Shown one piece after another: positions 17,906 through 27,113 of a DNA stretch of 64,000 nucleotides (its first letter is position 1; each line of letters begins with the position of its first letter). A program made the translations under genes and the position numbers. The stretch comes from Pseudomethylobacillus aquaticus (GTDB lineage: Bacteria > Pseudomonadota > Gammaproteobacteria > Burkholderiales > Methylophilaceae). The stretch spans positions 186,001 through 250,000 of the forward strand of contig NZ_RJVP01000002.1 in assembly GCF_003730115.1 (NCBI RefSeq), in the 5' to 3' direction. Under the pieces are notes generated by a model. It had not been told where the DNA came from. It did no database searches and was given only the letters and a program-made list of their open reading frames with translations.

Positions 17906-18849
17906 TGCGTATCGCTGTCATCCTCGATCCGCTAGCCAGTCTCAAAGCGTACAAGGACACCAGTCTCGCTATCATGCGCGCCGCCGCCGCGCGTGGTCAT
18001 GCCTTGTATGTGGCCGAACAGGGCGATCTGCTGCTGCGCCAGTCGCGGGCCGTTCTACGTACACGCAGTTTCGAGTTCAACGGCAATGGTCCAGACTGGT
18101 ACGCGCTGGGCCCACATCAGGAACAGACGCCCGCCAGTTTCGATGCCGTGCTGATGCGCAAGGATCCGCCTTTCGATAACGAGTTCCTGTACAGCACTTA
18201 TCTGCTGGAGTTGGCCCAGCAGCAGGGTGCGCGCATCCTCAATCATCCAGCTTCGGTGCGTGACTGGAACGAAAAACTCGCCGTCGCGCAGTTTCCCGAG
18301 CTGGCACCTGCCTTCCTGGTGACGCGTGATAACGATCTGATCCGGCAGTTCCTGGCGGAGCAGGGCGATATCGTGGTCAAGCCTCTGGATGGCATGGGTG
18401 GCAGCGGCATCTTCCGCTTGCGTACCGACGACCCCAATATCGGTTCCATACTGGAGACGCTGACCGCACTTGGCACACGTACCATCATGGCGCAGCGTTA
18501 TCTGCCACAAATCTTGCAGGGTGATAAGCGCATCATCATGATCAACGGTCATGCCTTGCCTTACGCGCTGGCGCGCATCCCCAAGGCGGGTGAAACACGC
18601 GGCAACCTCGCCGCAGGTGGCACCGGTGTGGCACAGCCCTTGAGTGAGCGCGATCATTACATCGCCGGCACGGTCGGCCCCGAGCTGCGTGCACGCGGCC
18701 TGTTCCTGGTCGGCCTGGATGTCATCGGCGACCATCTAACCGAAATCAATGTGACCAGCCCGACCGGCATGGTGGAGATCGCCGCGCAGACCGATTGCGA
18801 CCCTGCACTGACCTTCGTGGAAGCGCTCGAAACCCTATGCGCTGGCTAG
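17905..18849 (+). CDS. gshB: Glutathione synthase
   Basis: A 314-residue ATP-grasp enzyme that adds glycine to gamma-glutamylcysteine. Family blocks are MRIAVILDPLASLKAYKDTS at the N-terminus, MRKDPPFDNEFLYSTYLLE, the ATP-binding loop VVKPLDGMGGSGIFRL, and the C-terminal DVIGDHLTEINVTSPTG with metal ligands. It is translationally coupled to gshA, and its 3' end overlaps the start of the ApbE gene by 13 bases, so the five genes from 16.6 to 20.9 kb probably form one transcript. Confidence 0.96.
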   Translation: MRIAVILDPLASLKAYKDTSLAIMRAAAARGHALYVAEQGDLLLRQSRAVLRTRSFEFNGNGPDWYALGPHQEQTPASFDAVLMRKDPPFDNEFLYSTYLLELAQQQGARILNHPASVRDWNEKLAVAQFPELAPAFLVTRDNDLIRQFLAEQGDIVVKPLDGMGGSGIFRLRTDDPNIGSILETLTALGTRTIMAQRYLPQILQGDKRIIMINGHALPYALARIPKAGETRGNLAAGGTGVAQPLSERDHYIAGTVGPELRARGLFLVGLDVIGDHLTEINVTSPTGMVEIAAQTDCDPALTFVEALETLCAG

Positions 18850-19877
18850 CGCGTCAGCTGTCGCTGACGGTGTTGCTGTTGCTCGGTGCCTGCGCGGATC
18901 CGCCCTTGTATCAGGCGCAGAGCTATGTGTTCGGCACGCTGGTCGATATCAGTATCTATGGGGCACCCGAGGCACAAGCACGTGCGGCCGCCGATGCGGT
19001 GTTGAAGGATTTTCAAACCCTGCATCAACGCTTGCATGCCTGGCAGCCGGACAGCGAGCTATCACAACTGAACCGTGCGTTGGCACGCGGTGAAACCGCG
19101 CCAGTCGCGGCCGACCTGGCGGACATGCTCAATGATGCCAGTCAACTTTCAGCACGCGCTGGCGGGCTGTTCAACCCTGCCATCGGTGGCTTGATCCGGC
19201 AATGGGGATTCCAGCGTGATGAATATACGCCGGTAGACATAGACCCGGTACGTGTAGAGGCGCTGGTCGCGGCCGCCCCGCGCATGTCTGATCTGCATAT
19301 CGAATCTGGCAGTATCCGCAGCGACAACCCTGCTGTGCAGCTGGATCTGGGTGGCTATGCCAAAGGCCTGGCACTGGACCGTGCGCTGCGTCAGTTGCGC
19401 CAGGCAGGTATTCAGCATGCGCTGGTCAATATAGGCGGCAATGTGATCGCGCTGGGCCAGCATGGCGAACGGCCCTGGAACGTCGGCATCCAGCATCCAC
19501 GCCAGCCCGGCGCCATGGCCACCGTGGCCTTGCAAGACGGTTGGGCCATCGGTACCTCGGGCGATTATCAGCGCTATTTCGAGCTGGACGGCCAGCGCTA
19601 CTGTCACCTCATCGACCCGCGCAGCGGCTATCCGGCACAGCATACGCAGGCGGTGACGGTATTGATCCCGCCCGGGCCGCAAGCCGGTACACTCTCGGAT
19701 GTGGCATCCAAACCCATCTTCATCGCAGCGCAACAGCAGCGTGCGCAAGTCGCACAGGCCATGCAGGTGCAGCACGTGCTGGTGGTGGATGAACACGGAC
19801 AGCGCTTTCTTAGTCGCGCCATGGCCGATCGCCTGAACTGGTTGGACAAACATGCGAAGACGCAGCTTCTTTTCTAG
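18837..19877 (+). CDS. apbE: ApbE, FAD:protein FMN transferase (lipoprotein)
   Basis: A 346-residue lipoprotein. The signal is followed by a lipobox LLGAC near residue 18. The ApbE core contains YVFGTLVDI, FNPAIGGLIRQWGF, DLGGYAKGLALDRA and the C-terminal GTLSDVASKPIF metal site. ApbE transfers FMN from FAD onto threonine or serine of target proteins outside the cytoplasm. ATG at 18837 overlaps the end of gshB and puts the hydrophobic signal right at the N-terminus, better than an upstream in-frame start at 18795. Neighbours (NusG-II protein, Gx transporter) suggest a flavinylation system. Confidence 0.93.
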   Translation: MRWLARQLSLTVLLLLGACADPPLYQAQSYVFGTLVDISIYGAPEAQARAAADAVLKDFQTLHQRLHAWQPDSELSQLNRALARGETAPVAADLADMLNDASQLSARAGGLFNPAIGGLIRQWGFQRDEYTPVDIDPVRVEALVAAAPRMSDLHIESGSIRSDNPAVQLDLGGYAKGLALDRALRQLRQAGIQHALVNIGGNVIALGQHGERPWNVGIQHPRQPGAMATVALQDGWAIGTSGDYQRYFELDGQRYCHLIDPRSGYPAQHTQAVTVLIPPGPQAGTLSDVASKPIFIAAQQQRAQVAQAMQVQHVLVVDEHGQRFLSRAMADRLNWLDKHAKTQLLF

Positions 19878-20382
19878 CTTGTCCAGCCGGTCCGGGCTGT
19901 ACGCCAGAAGGCACCTCGGCCGCGTGCGCTCCTTGCGGCAGCGCTTTTCCAGACCAGCATTCACACGCCGCGCTGCCTCCATGCGCGCCGCGCTCAGTGC
20001 CGCCCGCGCCCATCCCTTCCCGCGTCTGTTGGCGGGCGACTGGCTGACATTGCTGGCGAGCTTGCTGCTGGTGGTGCTGCTGTTCCAGGCCTTGTGGCAA
20101 AGCCAGGGAGCCAGCAAGCTGCGCATCCGTCAGGGCGATACCGTGTATGCCACACTGAGCCTGGACCAGAAGCGTACCTTGCACCTGCACGGGCCGCAGG
20201 GAGAGACCGAGATCGTCATCGATCATGGCCGCGTGCGCTTCCTGCGCGCACCCTGCAACAGCCAGTATTGTGTGCATCAGGGCTGGCTGACGCGTGCCGG
20301 TCAGGTCGCCATCTGTCTGCCCAATCAGATCAGTCTGGAGCTGCTGGGCAAGCGCAAGTCCTACGACAGCCTGAATTACTGA
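19852..20382 (+). CDS. NusG domain II protein, membrane anchored
   Basis: Up to 176 residues. A very arginine-rich head (about 1-55) is followed by a transmembrane helix (about 66-84) and a NusG-II beta domain with the signature VRFLRAPCNSQYCVHQGW, which contains two cysteines. The basic head may not be translated: an internal ATG at 19981 would give a shorter, more usual protein. It overlaps apbE by 26 bases. NusG-II proteins of this kind occur with ApbE and Gx transporters; in Listeria the related EetA belongs to a flavin-based electron-transfer locus. Role here unproven. Confidence 0.8.
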   Translation: MRRRSFFSSLSSRSGLYARRHLGRVRSLRQRFSRPAFTRRAASMRAALSAARAHPFPRLLAGDWLTLLASLLLVVLLFQALWQSQGASKLRIRQGDTVYATLSLDQKRTLHLHGPQGETEIVIDHGRVRFLRAPCNSQYCVHQGWLTRAGQVAICLPNQISLELLGKRKSYDSLNY

Positions 20383-20383
20383 C

Positions 20384-20899
20384 GTGCAGATACAGACCAC
20401 CCCACAGGACCATCACATTGCGCGTCTGGCGGCGCTGGCGATCGGGCTGCATATGGTGGAAGCCATCCTGCCCTCACCCATCCCGGGTGTGAAGCCCGGC
20501 ATCGCCAACATCGTCACCCTGTTCGTGCTGTACCGGTTCGACTTGACCACGGCCGCCTGGGTCAGCCTGCTGCGCGTGTTTGCAGCAAGTTTGCTGCTGG
20601 GGCAGTTCCTCACCCCGACCTTCATGCTGAGCCTGAGTGGTGCCTTGACCAGCCTGCTGATGCTGGTGCTGGCCAGTCGCCTGCCCCGGCGCTGGTTCGG
20701 CCCGGTCAGCCTCAGTGTGCTGGCCGCCTTCGCCCACATCGCCGGGCAGTTGCTGGTGGTGCGCTTGTGGCTGATCCCGCATGTGGGCGTGGCATATCTG
20801 GTGCCCGTGTTCGCCACGGCGGCGCTGATCTTCGGCCTGGTCAACGGGCTGGTGGTCGCCCGCTTGCTGGCAAGCCACGATGCAGCGCCGCGCTCGTGA
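20384..20899 (+). CDS. Gx transporter family protein
   Basis: A 171-residue integral membrane protein with about five hydrophobic segments. The N-terminal block IGLHMVEAILPSPIPGVKPGIANIV, with its conserved prolines and GxKPGxAN motif, is typical of the Gx transporter group, often labelled heptaprenyl diphosphate synthase component I. It resembles ECF-type substrate-binding subunits and is thought to move flavin or a related cofactor. It starts with GTG one base after the NusG-II gene stop. The label as a prenyl synthase is probably misleading. Confidence 0.85.
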   Translation: MQIQTTPQDHHIARLAALAIGLHMVEAILPSPIPGVKPGIANIVTLFVLYRFDLTTAAWVSLLRVFAASLLLGQFLTPTFMLSLSGALTSLLMLVLASRLPRRWFGPVSLSVLAAFAHIAGQLLVVRLWLIPHVGVAYLVPVFATAALIFGLVNGLVVARLLASHDAAPRS

Positions 20900-20983
20900 T
20901 AAAATCAGCGCTGTTTTAGCGATGCCTGCTTGCCTATACCCATTGCAATGCGCCAGCCCGGCTGGCCTTGACCGGAGACACCG

Positions 20984-21142
20984 ATGCGCCCATGCCTGAT
21001 CGCCATGACCCTGTGCCTGATGCTCAGTGCCTGCGGTACCAAGGGAGATTTGTACATCCCCGAGCAGCAGTATCCGCAAGACCCTGCGCCTGCCGCCAAA
21101 CCCGCGCCTGCGGCGACGCCAGCTCAAACACCGGACAAGTGA
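20984..21142 (+). CDS. lptM: LptM-like small lipoprotein
   Basis: A 52-residue lipoprotein. Signal sequence with lipobox LSAC (C17), then GTKGDLYIPEQQ and a proline/alanine-rich tail. This pattern and the position directly upstream of lysA match the YifL/LptM family, which in E. coli binds the LptDE LPS translocon and helps its oxidative maturation. It ends 40 bases before the lysA start and is likely in the same operon. Confidence 0.85.
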   Translation: MRPCLIAMTLCLMLSACGTKGDLYIPEQQYPQDPAPAAKPAPAATPAQTPDK

Positions 21143-21182
21143 GTCCGGTCCGACAATCAGCCGCAATCGAGATGGTTCACAC

Positions 21183-22466
21183 GTGACTTCATACGCCAAT
21201 TCAATCCAAAACGCATTTCATAACGCGTTTCAAAACAAACATGGCCAACTCCATGCTGAAGATATCGCCTTGTCGCAGGTGGCTGCCGAATTCGGCACGC
21301 CTTGCTATGTTTATTCGCGCGCGGCCCTGACCGAGGCTTTCCAGCGCTTCAGTGCCGGTTTTAGCGGGCATGACCATCTGGTGTGTTTCGCCGTCAAGGC
21401 CAACCCCAGTCTGGCCATCCTCAACCTGTTCGCCCGTCTGGGAGCAGGTTTCGACATCGTGTCGGGTGGTGAGCTGGCGCGTGTGCTGGCAGCCGGTGGT
21501 GATCCGGCCAAGGTGGTGTTCTCGGGCGTAGGCAAGACCGAAGCCGAGATGCGTGCTGCGCTGGAAGCGGGTATCTTCTGTTTTAACGTGGAATCGGCCG
21601 CCGAGCTGGAGCGCCTGAATGCGGTGGCAGCTGCGCTGGGCAAGGTCGCGCCAGTGTCGCTGCGTGTGAACCCCAATGTGGATGCCAAGACGCATCCCTA
21701 CATCTCCACCGGCCTTAAGAACAACAAGTTCGGCGTGGCTTATGAAGATGCCTACAGCCTGTATCAGCGCGCCGCCGCCTTGCCCCACCTTGCGGTGCAT
21801 GGCGTGGATTGCCACATCGGTTCGCAGCTCACCGAGCTGTCGCCGTTCCTGGATGCGTTCGACCGCGTGCTGGCGCTGGTGGATCAACTGGCCGCGGTGG
21901 GCATCGCGGTGCAGCACATCGACGCAGGTGGTGGTATCGGTATCTGTTACAGCGACGAGACGCCACCTGATTTCTCCGCCTACGCCGCTGCCATGCTGCA
22001 GCGCCTTGGTACGCGCAAGGTCAAGCTGGTGTTCGAGCCTGGCCGTGCGCTGGTCGGCAATGCCGGTGCCTTGCTGACCAAAGTGGAATACCTGAAGCCG
22101 GGCGAGAGCAAGAACTTCGCTATCGTCGATGCCGCCATGAACGATCTGATGCGTCCGGCCCTGTACGACGCTTACCATGCCATCGTGCCAGTGCAGTCTC
22201 GCGCAGCCGCCACGGCAGTGTATGAGGTCGTCGGCCCGGTATGCGAAAGCGGTGACTTTTTGGGGCACGACCGCGCACTAGCGCTACAGCCGGGAGATGT
22301 GCTGGCCATCCTGTCGGCTGGCGCTTATGGCATGAGCATGAGCTCCAACTACAACACGCGGCCACGTGCCGCTGAAGTGATGGTGGACGGTGATCGTGTC
22401 ACGCTGATCCGTCAGCGCGAGACCGTGCAGCAACTGTTCGCGCTGGAATCCGTGCTGCCAGGCTAA
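21183..22466 (+). CDS. lysA: Diaminopimelate decarboxylase
   Basis: A 427-residue PLP enzyme that makes lysine from meso-diaminopimelate. The PLP lysine is in FAVKANPS near residue 68. Other family blocks are HIGSQLTE, GGGIGICY, EPGRALVGNAG and the active-site cysteine in CESGDFLG. No ATG fits; GTG at 21183 (VTSYANSIQ) gives a normal length and has GAGATGG upstream. The longer frame from 21027 overlaps lptM out of frame and is rejected. A strong terminator follows. Confidence 0.95.
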   Translation: MTSYANSIQNAFHNAFQNKHGQLHAEDIALSQVAAEFGTPCYVYSRAALTEAFQRFSAGFSGHDHLVCFAVKANPSLAILNLFARLGAGFDIVSGGELARVLAAGGDPAKVVFSGVGKTEAEMRAALEAGIFCFNVESAAELERLNAVAAALGKVAPVSLRVNPNVDAKTHPYISTGLKNNKFGVAYEDAYSLYQRAAALPHLAVHGVDCHIGSQLTELSPFLDAFDRVLALVDQLAAVGIAVQHIDAGGGIGICYSDETPPDFSAYAAAMLQRLGTRKVKLVFEPGRALVGNAGALLTKVEYLKPGESKNFAIVDAAMNDLMRPALYDAYHAIVPVQSRAAATAVYEVVGPVCESGDFLGHDRALALQPGDVLAILSAGAYGMSMSSNYNTRPRAAEVMVDGDRVTLIRQRETVQQLFALESVLPG

Positions 22467-22483
22467 GCCGCTGTGCGTATTGA

Positions 22484-22517
22484 AAAAGCCCGCTGGCAGT
22501 GATGCCAGCGGGCTTTT
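22484..22517. terminator. Bidirectional terminator between lysA and purU
   Basis: A perfect 15-bp stem (AAAAGCCCGCTGGCA and its complement) with a GTGA loop, with T runs on both strands. It serves the convergent lysA (+) and purU (-). Confidence 0.92.
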
Positions 22518-22552
22518 GTGTCTGCAACGGCGCTATCGGTTGAAGATCACGG

Positions 22553-23407
22553 TCAGTTAAAGATCACGGTCTTGTTCGCGTATAGCAGGATGCGGTTCTC
22601 GATATGCCAGCGCACGGCGCGTGACAGCACGATGCGCTCCAGGTCGCGGCCCTTCTGGATCAGGTCTTCCACTTCGTCGCGATGCGAGATGCGCGCGATG
22701 TCCTGCTCGATGATAGGGCCTTCGTCCAGCACTTCGGTCACATAGTGGCTGGTGGCACCGATCAGCTTCACGCCGCGCTCGAAGGCACGGTGATACGGGC
22801 GTGCGCCTATGAAGGCTGGCAGGAAGGAATGGTGGATGTTGATGATGCGTTGCGGGTAGCGCGTGACGAAATCCGGCGACAGGATCTGCATATAGCGCGC
22901 CAGCACGATCAGGTCGATCTGGTGCGCATCGAACAGCGCGAACTGGGCGGCCTCGGCTTCGGCCTTGGTGTCCTTGCTCACGGCGATGTGATGGAAGGGG
23001 ATGCCATAGAAGGCGGCCAGCGCCTCGGTGTCCCGGTGATTGCTGATGATGAGCGGGATGTCGCAGGCCAGTTCGCCGCTCTTGTGGCGGTGCAGCAGGT
23101 CGGCCAGGCAGTGGTCGTATTGCGACACCATGATGGCCACCCGTGGACGCTGTCCGGACAGCTTGAGTTGCCAGTGCATGTCAAAACGTGCGGCCACCGG
23201 CGCGAACTGCGCATCGAACTCCGCTACCGGGATGGAAAAGGCATCCAGATCCCACTCGATACGCATCAGGAACAGATTGTTCTCGGCGTCCTGATGCTGG
23301 TCTGCGTGCAGGATGTTGGCGCCATGGCGGTGCAGGAAATCCGCGATGGTGGCAACCAGACCTTTGCGGTCCGGGCAGGTGATCAACAAAGTGGCGGTAT
23401 TTTTCAT
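22553..23407 (-). CDS. purU: Formyltetrahydrofolate deformylase
   Basis: A 284-residue enzyme that hydrolyses 10-formyl-THF to formate and THF. It has an N-terminal ACT domain (ITCPDRKGLVATIADFL) and a formyltransferase-like domain with SNHRD, ARYMQILSPDF and HHSFLPAFIGARPYHRA; the catalytic Asn/His/Asp set is recognisable. ATG at 23407 begins exactly at the ACT domain, so the longer upstream extension is not real. In a methylotroph this enzyme links the folate C1 pool to formate. Confidence 0.95.
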   Translation of the reverse strand: MKNTATLLITCPDRKGLVATIADFLHRHGANILHADQHQDAENNLFLMRIEWDLDAFSIPVAEFDAQFAPVAARFDMHWQLKLSGQRPRVAIMVSQYDHCLADLLHRHKSGELACDIPLIISNHRDTEALAAFYGIPFHHIAVSKDTKAEAEAAQFALFDAHQIDLIVLARYMQILSPDFVTRYPQRIINIHHSFLPAFIGARPYHRAFERGVKLIGATSHYVTEVLDEGPIIEQDIARISHRDEVEDLIQKGRDLERIVLSRAVRWHIENRILLYANKTVIFN

Positions 23408-23553
23408 GGTCAGTGCACTGTCTTTAAAAGCAAAACAAGCCGCATTATAACGGATTGCATGCTGCACGCCCGGCTGGTCAGTGCAAGCGGGGCATGGTAT
23501 CTTTTGAGCAAGGCGAGCCATGTGGTCGCAGCACGTGTTAAAGAGTCCAACTG

Positions 23554-24099
23554 GTGAAAAAGCAATTACCTTACTTCCTGCTGGTGTTCGCGATCCCTGT
23601 TGTCGGCGTATTGTGGTGGTGGGGCATGTTCTCCAGTGCCAGCGTGGAAGTGGCCGAACGCGGCCCTTACCGTTACGCCTACCTGGAAGCCGAAGGCCCA
23701 TATTCCAAACTGGGTAACAAACAGCAGGAAGTGTTGTTCGAGCTGGAAAAACAGGGCATCACGCCTGGCGTACAACTGACCCTGATGCTGTCCGATCCAC
23801 GCAGCACACCTTACAAGGAGCTGCGCGCGCAGACCGGTTATCTGCTGGCTGAGGGCGTGCAGCCGCAGCCACCCTTGCAAGTGGCCAGCGTGCCGGTTCG
23901 TCATGTAGCGGTCGCCCGCATCAAGGCGCATCCCCTGTTCGCCTATGGCAAGGCGTACTCTGCCTTGCTTGATTTTTCCGGGCAGTTGCAGCTCGACCTG
24001 CAATTGCCTACCGTGGAACTCAGCGAGCACAGCGTGCTCACCGTTGAGATGCCCTTGCCTGAAAACGCGTCCATGCCGCCACAAGGAGGCCGACCATGA
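23554..24099 (+). CDS. Membrane-anchored GyrI-like domain protein
   Basis: A 181-residue protein with one N-terminal transmembrane helix (about 6-25) and a domain resembling GyrI-like/SOUL small-molecule-binding folds (VAERGPYRYAYLEAEGPYSKLG, LSDPRSTPYKELRAQTGYLL). It starts with GTG at 23554. Its stop overlaps the ATG of the CobD/CbiB-like gene, so the two are coupled. Ligand and role are unknown. Confidence 0.65.
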   Translation: MKKQLPYFLLVFAIPVVGVLWWWGMFSSASVEVAERGPYRYAYLEAEGPYSKLGNKQQEVLFELEKQGITPGVQLTLMLSDPRSTPYKELRAQTGYLLAEGVQPQPPLQVASVPVRHVAVARIKAHPLFAYGKAYSALLDFSGQLQLDLQLPTVELSEHSVLTVEMPLPENASMPPQGGRP

Positions 24100-25010
24100 A
24101 GTTTCTCGCCCTGCTCGGTGCGCTTGCGCTGAGCTATTACAAACCGCACCAGAAGATCGACCTGCTGCAACAGCTGTACGCGCCTTATGCGCGCTGGCTG
24201 GAACACAATTGCAATGATGGTCGCCGCCAGCACGGCATCATCGCCTGGCTGTTGGGCGTGCTGCTGCCGGTGGCTGCCGTGGCGGCAATCTATTACGCCT
24301 TGTTTGCCGTGCATGCGCTGCTGGGCATCGTGTTCGGCATGGGCGTGCTGTATCTGACCCTGCGTATCAGCCAGTTCGGGCGCCGTGCCGAGGGCATCGC
24401 CAGTGCCTTGCAGACCAGCAATATGGAGCAGGCGCGCACCATCTACAATGGTTGGGAAGGTGCCGATAGCGAAAGTTATAGCGGAACCGAGCTGGCACGT
24501 GCCGCCATCGAGACCGTGCTGCGGCGCTCGCATCAAGGCCTGTTCGGCCCGGTGTTCTGGTTCGCGGTGCTGGGTCCGGCGGGTGCTTTTCTGTATCGCC
24601 TCGCGCATCTGGCCAGACAGGAATGGCAGGACCCGCAAAACCCGCAGTTCAGTCAGTTCACCGAGCGCGCCTTCCATTATCTGGACTGGCTGCCTGCCCG
24701 CATCACGGCCGGTTGTTTCGCTATCGTGGGTGATTTTGAGGATGCCGTGTATTGCTGGCGCATGCAGTCAGCCAGCTGGGGCGATAAATCGCTGGGCATC
24801 CTGCTGGCCAGTGGTGCCGGTGCGCTGGGGGTGAAGCTGGGGCAGCCGCTGCCCGAGCAGGGCGTGCTGCGCTACCGCCCCGAGATCGGCCTGGGGGATG
24901 ATGCAGATGCGGATTATCTGCGTAGCTCGGTCGGGCTGGTGTGGCGTGTGCTGGTGCTCATGGTCGGCTTGCTGTTCCTGCTCACCTTCGCCAACTGGCT
25001 GGGCCATTGA
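24096..25010 (+). CDS. CobD/CbiB family membrane protein
   Basis: A 304-residue membrane protein with hydrophobic segments near 50-70, 70-88, 155-172 and a C-terminal one (282-300). The layout [18 protein letters not shown]...[36 protein letters not shown] matches the CobD/CbiB/AmpE-like family. The family includes the cobalamin enzyme adenosylcobinamide-phosphate synthase, but this branch occurs outside cobalamin operons, and no other cob genes are near. Function therefore open. Confidence 0.75.
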   Translation: MKFLALLGALALSYYKPHQKIDLLQQLYAPYARWLEHNCNDGRRQHGIIAWLLGVLLPVAAVAAIYYALFAVHALLGIVFGMGVLYLTLRISQFGRRAEGIASALQTSNMEQARTIYNGWEGADSESYSGTELARAAIETVLRRSHQGLFGPVFWFAVLGPAGAFLYRLAHLARQEWQDPQNPQFSQFTERAFHYLDWLPARITAGCFAIVGDFEDAVYCWRMQSASWGDKSLGILLASGAGALGVKLGQPLPEQGVLRYRPEIGLGDDADADYLRSSVGLVWRVLVLMVGLLFLLTFANWLGH

Positions 25011-25044
25011 GGCTGCTTTCAACAAGATTCTGCGAGATACCGCT

Positions 25045-26028
25045 GTGACTGCTATCGATCTAACCACTACAGATGTGAACGCCATTGATATCGTGCTGGC
25101 CAACCCGCGCGGTTTTTGCGCCGGGGTGGACCGTGCCATCATCATCGTCGAACAGGCGCTGGAGAAGTTCGGCGCGCCTATCTACGTGCGCCACGAGGTG
25201 GTGCATAACAAATTCGTGGTGGAACAGTTACGCAGCAAAGGCGCGGTGTTCATCGAGGAGCTGGACGAAGTGCCAGCCGGCAACACCGTGGTGTTCAGTG
25301 CGCATGGCGTGCCGCAGCTTGTACGTGCCGATGCCGAGGCACGTGGTTTGCGCGTGTTCGATGCCACCTGCCCGCTGGTCACCAAGGTGCATATCGAAGT
25401 CAGCAAGATGCGCACCCAAGGTCTGGAAGTGGTGATGATAGGCCATGCCGGTCACCCGGAAGTGGAAGGCACCATGGGCCAATCCGAAGGCGGCATGTAT
25501 CTGGTGGAAACGGTGGACGATGTGCTCAAGCTACAGGTCAACGACCCGGCCAAGCTGGCCTATGTGACGCAGACCACTTTGTCCATCGATGATGCAGCCG
25601 CGGTGGTCAGCGCCCTGCAAACCAGGTTCCCGCAGATACGCTCGCCACGCAGTGATTCCATCTGCTATGCCACCCAGAACCGACAGGATGCGGTCAAGCT
25701 GATGGCGGGTGATTGCGATCTGGTGATCGTGGTGGGCTCGCCCAACAGTTCCAACTCCAACCGCTTGCGTGAAGTGGCACAGCACCAGGGTGTGGAGTCT
25801 TATATGGTCGATAACGCCACCCAGCTGGACCCGGCCTGGGTGGTGGGTAGACGCCGTATCGGGGTATCGGCGGGCGCATCGGCGCCGGAAGTGCTGGTGC
25901 AGGAAGTGATCGCCAAGCTGCAATCGCTGGGCGGAGCCGAAGTGAAGGAGCTGGAAGGAGTGGTGGAGAATGTGGTGTTCCAGTTGCCACGCAACCTGAC
26001 CAGCGCCGTGCCGACCATCAAGCGTTGA
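25045..26028 (+). CDS. ispH: IspH, HMBPP reductase
   Basis: A 327-residue iron-sulfur enzyme, last step of the MEP isoprenoid pathway. The three cluster cysteines are in [24 protein letters not shown] and [11 protein letters not shown]; the HEVVHN and [11 protein letters not shown] blocks are also present. I place the start at GTG 25045; an open frame continues upstream into the preceding gene but does not match the family. It is followed by a bidirectional terminator. Confidence 0.96.
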   Translation: MTAIDLTTTDVNAIDIVLANPRGFCAGVDRAIIIVEQALEKFGAPIYVRHEVVHNKFVVEQLRSKGAVFIEELDEVPAGNTVVFSAHGVPQLVRADAEARGLRVFDATCPLVTKVHIEVSKMRTQGLEVVMIGHAGHPEVEGTMGQSEGGMYLVETVDDVLKLQVNDPAKLAYVTQTTLSIDDAAAVVSALQTRFPQIRSPRSDSICYATQNRQDAVKLMAGDCDLVIVVGSPNSSNSNRLREVAQHQGVESYMVDNATQLDPAWVVGRRRIGVSAGASAPEVLVQEVIAKLQSLGGAEVKELEGVVENVVFQLPRNLTSAVPTIKR

Positions 26029-26045
26029 TTCGAATCACCAAACAA

Positions 26046-26078
26046 AACAGCCTGCCTCGTCAAGCGAAGCAGGCTGTT
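26046..26078. terminator. Bidirectional terminator after ispH
   Basis: AACAGCCTGC pairs with GCAGGCTGTT around a 13-base loop. On the - strand it is followed by TTTTGTTT, so it should also end the convergent DoxX gene. Confidence 0.75.
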
Positions 26079-26114
26079 GTCATCATCAGGGCTATGCCTT
26101 GGTGTGGATCGTCA

Positions 26115-26507
26115 TCAGGCTTTCTTTCTGCATACACAGCTGTCTATGCTCAACGCCGTGACCGGATTCAGCGCCAGTGCCAGCATGCCGCCTGCGATCG
26201 CCAGATATTGCATGAACACGATGGGGTCAGCCAGTTTCAGTGCCACTGCGATGAACACGGCATAGCCTGCCAGTACATAAGCCGCCAGTTTGGTCTTGTA
26301 GCCGATCAGCAGCAGCACGCCGAACAGCAACTGGATCAGGATGGTGAGCGGTGCGAAGATGCCGGGCAGGCCATACTGACCGAGCAGGATCTGATACTGT
26401 TCATAGCCAGCAGGGTGGCTCATGATTTGTGCGAGCAGAATGCAGACGTGTACCAAAAACAATTGTGCCAGTAGCAGGCGGGCAACAACAGTGAGCAATT
26501 TGTTCAT
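26115..26507 (-). CDS. DoxX family membrane protein
   Basis: A 130-residue protein with four predicted transmembrane helices (about 6-24, 48-66, 70-90, 95-116). Motif GLPGIFAPLTILIQLLFGVLLLIGYKTKLAAYVLAGYAVF is typical of DoxX/YphA proteins. Members are linked to redox stress or thiosulfate oxidation, but the exact activity is usually unknown. It stands alone between ispH (convergent) and a divergent GNAT gene. Confidence 0.82.
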   Translation of the reverse strand: MNKLLTVVARLLLAQLFLVHVCILLAQIMSHPAGYEQYQILLGQYGLPGIFAPLTILIQLLFGVLLLIGYKTKLAAYVLAGYAVFIAVALKLADPIVFMQYLAIAGGMLALALNPVTALSIDSCVCRKKA

Positions 26508-26535
26508 GACGTTCAGATCCTATCCAACTGAGTAA

Positions 26536-27009
26536 ATGACGCGCTATTGTAACCGTGAGCAGCCCGCTCGTGCGAGTGGTCGTCCATTCCGCATACAAAT
26601 CGTGCGCTGGGCGGAGGCTCAGGCCGCGTTGGAGGCCATACGCCGCAAGGTGTTCATCGACGAGCAAGCGGTGCCGGAAGTACTGGAGTGGGAGGCGATC
26701 GATGCCGATTGCACCCATTTGCTGGCCTTGGTGAGCGAGCAGTGTGCGGTCGGCTGCGCGCGCGTGCTGCCGGGCGGCAGCATAGGCCGTATGGCCGTGT
26801 TGCCAGCCTGGCGTGGGCAGGGTATAGGCAGTGCCTTGTTGCAGGCGGCCATCAGCTACTGTCGTGACCACGGACTGCGGCAATTGAGTCTGTCGGCTCA
26901 GGTGCACGCCATCCCTTTCTACGCGCGTTTCGGTTTTGTCGTGTCCAGCGAGGTCTATGACGATGCCGGCATCCCGCACCAGACCATGCTGCTTGATATA
27001 AGCGATTGA
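26536..27009 (+). CDS. GNAT family N-acetyltransferase (ElaA-like)
   Basis: A 157-residue acetyltransferase. The acetyl-CoA loop is RGQGIGSALLQAA near residue 93, preceded by IGRMAVLPAWR. The N-terminus IRRKVFIDEQAVPEVLEWEAIDADCTHLLAL is typical of the subgroup that includes ElaA-like proteins. Substrate unknown. A second possible start lies further in, but the long form begins directly after the divergent DoxX promoter region. Confidence 0.85.
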   Translation: MTRYCNREQPARASGRPFRIQIVRWAEAQAALEAIRRKVFIDEQAVPEVLEWEAIDADCTHLLALVSEQCAVGCARVLPGGSIGRMAVLPAWRGQGIGSALLQAAISYCRDHGLRQLSLSAQVHAIPFYARFGFVVSSEVYDDAGIPHQTMLLDISD

Positions 27010-27036
27010 TTTATATTGATAAGCGTCAAACCAGGT

Positions 27037-27065
27037 TTGCCATGCAGACTGGCTTTGGATACAAT
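27037..27065 (+). promoter_or_regulatory. Sigma-70 promoter of the Fae-family gene
   Basis: TTGCCA (27037-27042) and TACAAT (27060-27065) are separated by exactly 17 bases, close to consensus, and lie about 50 bases before the ATG at 27114, which has an AAGGA ribosome site. Confidence 0.75.
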
Positions 27066-27113
27066 GCGCACACGGATTTTTAGCTCAATTCACTCCCCTC
27101 TTAAGGAACACTC

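Noticed and set aside
21027-21182. Longer N-terminus for lysA
   Set aside because: It overlaps lptM out of frame and gives an Arg/Ser/Pro-rich stretch unlike the decarboxylase family.
24898-25044. Upstream extension of ispH
   Set aside because: It lies inside the CobD/CbiB-like gene in another frame and does not match the IspH family.
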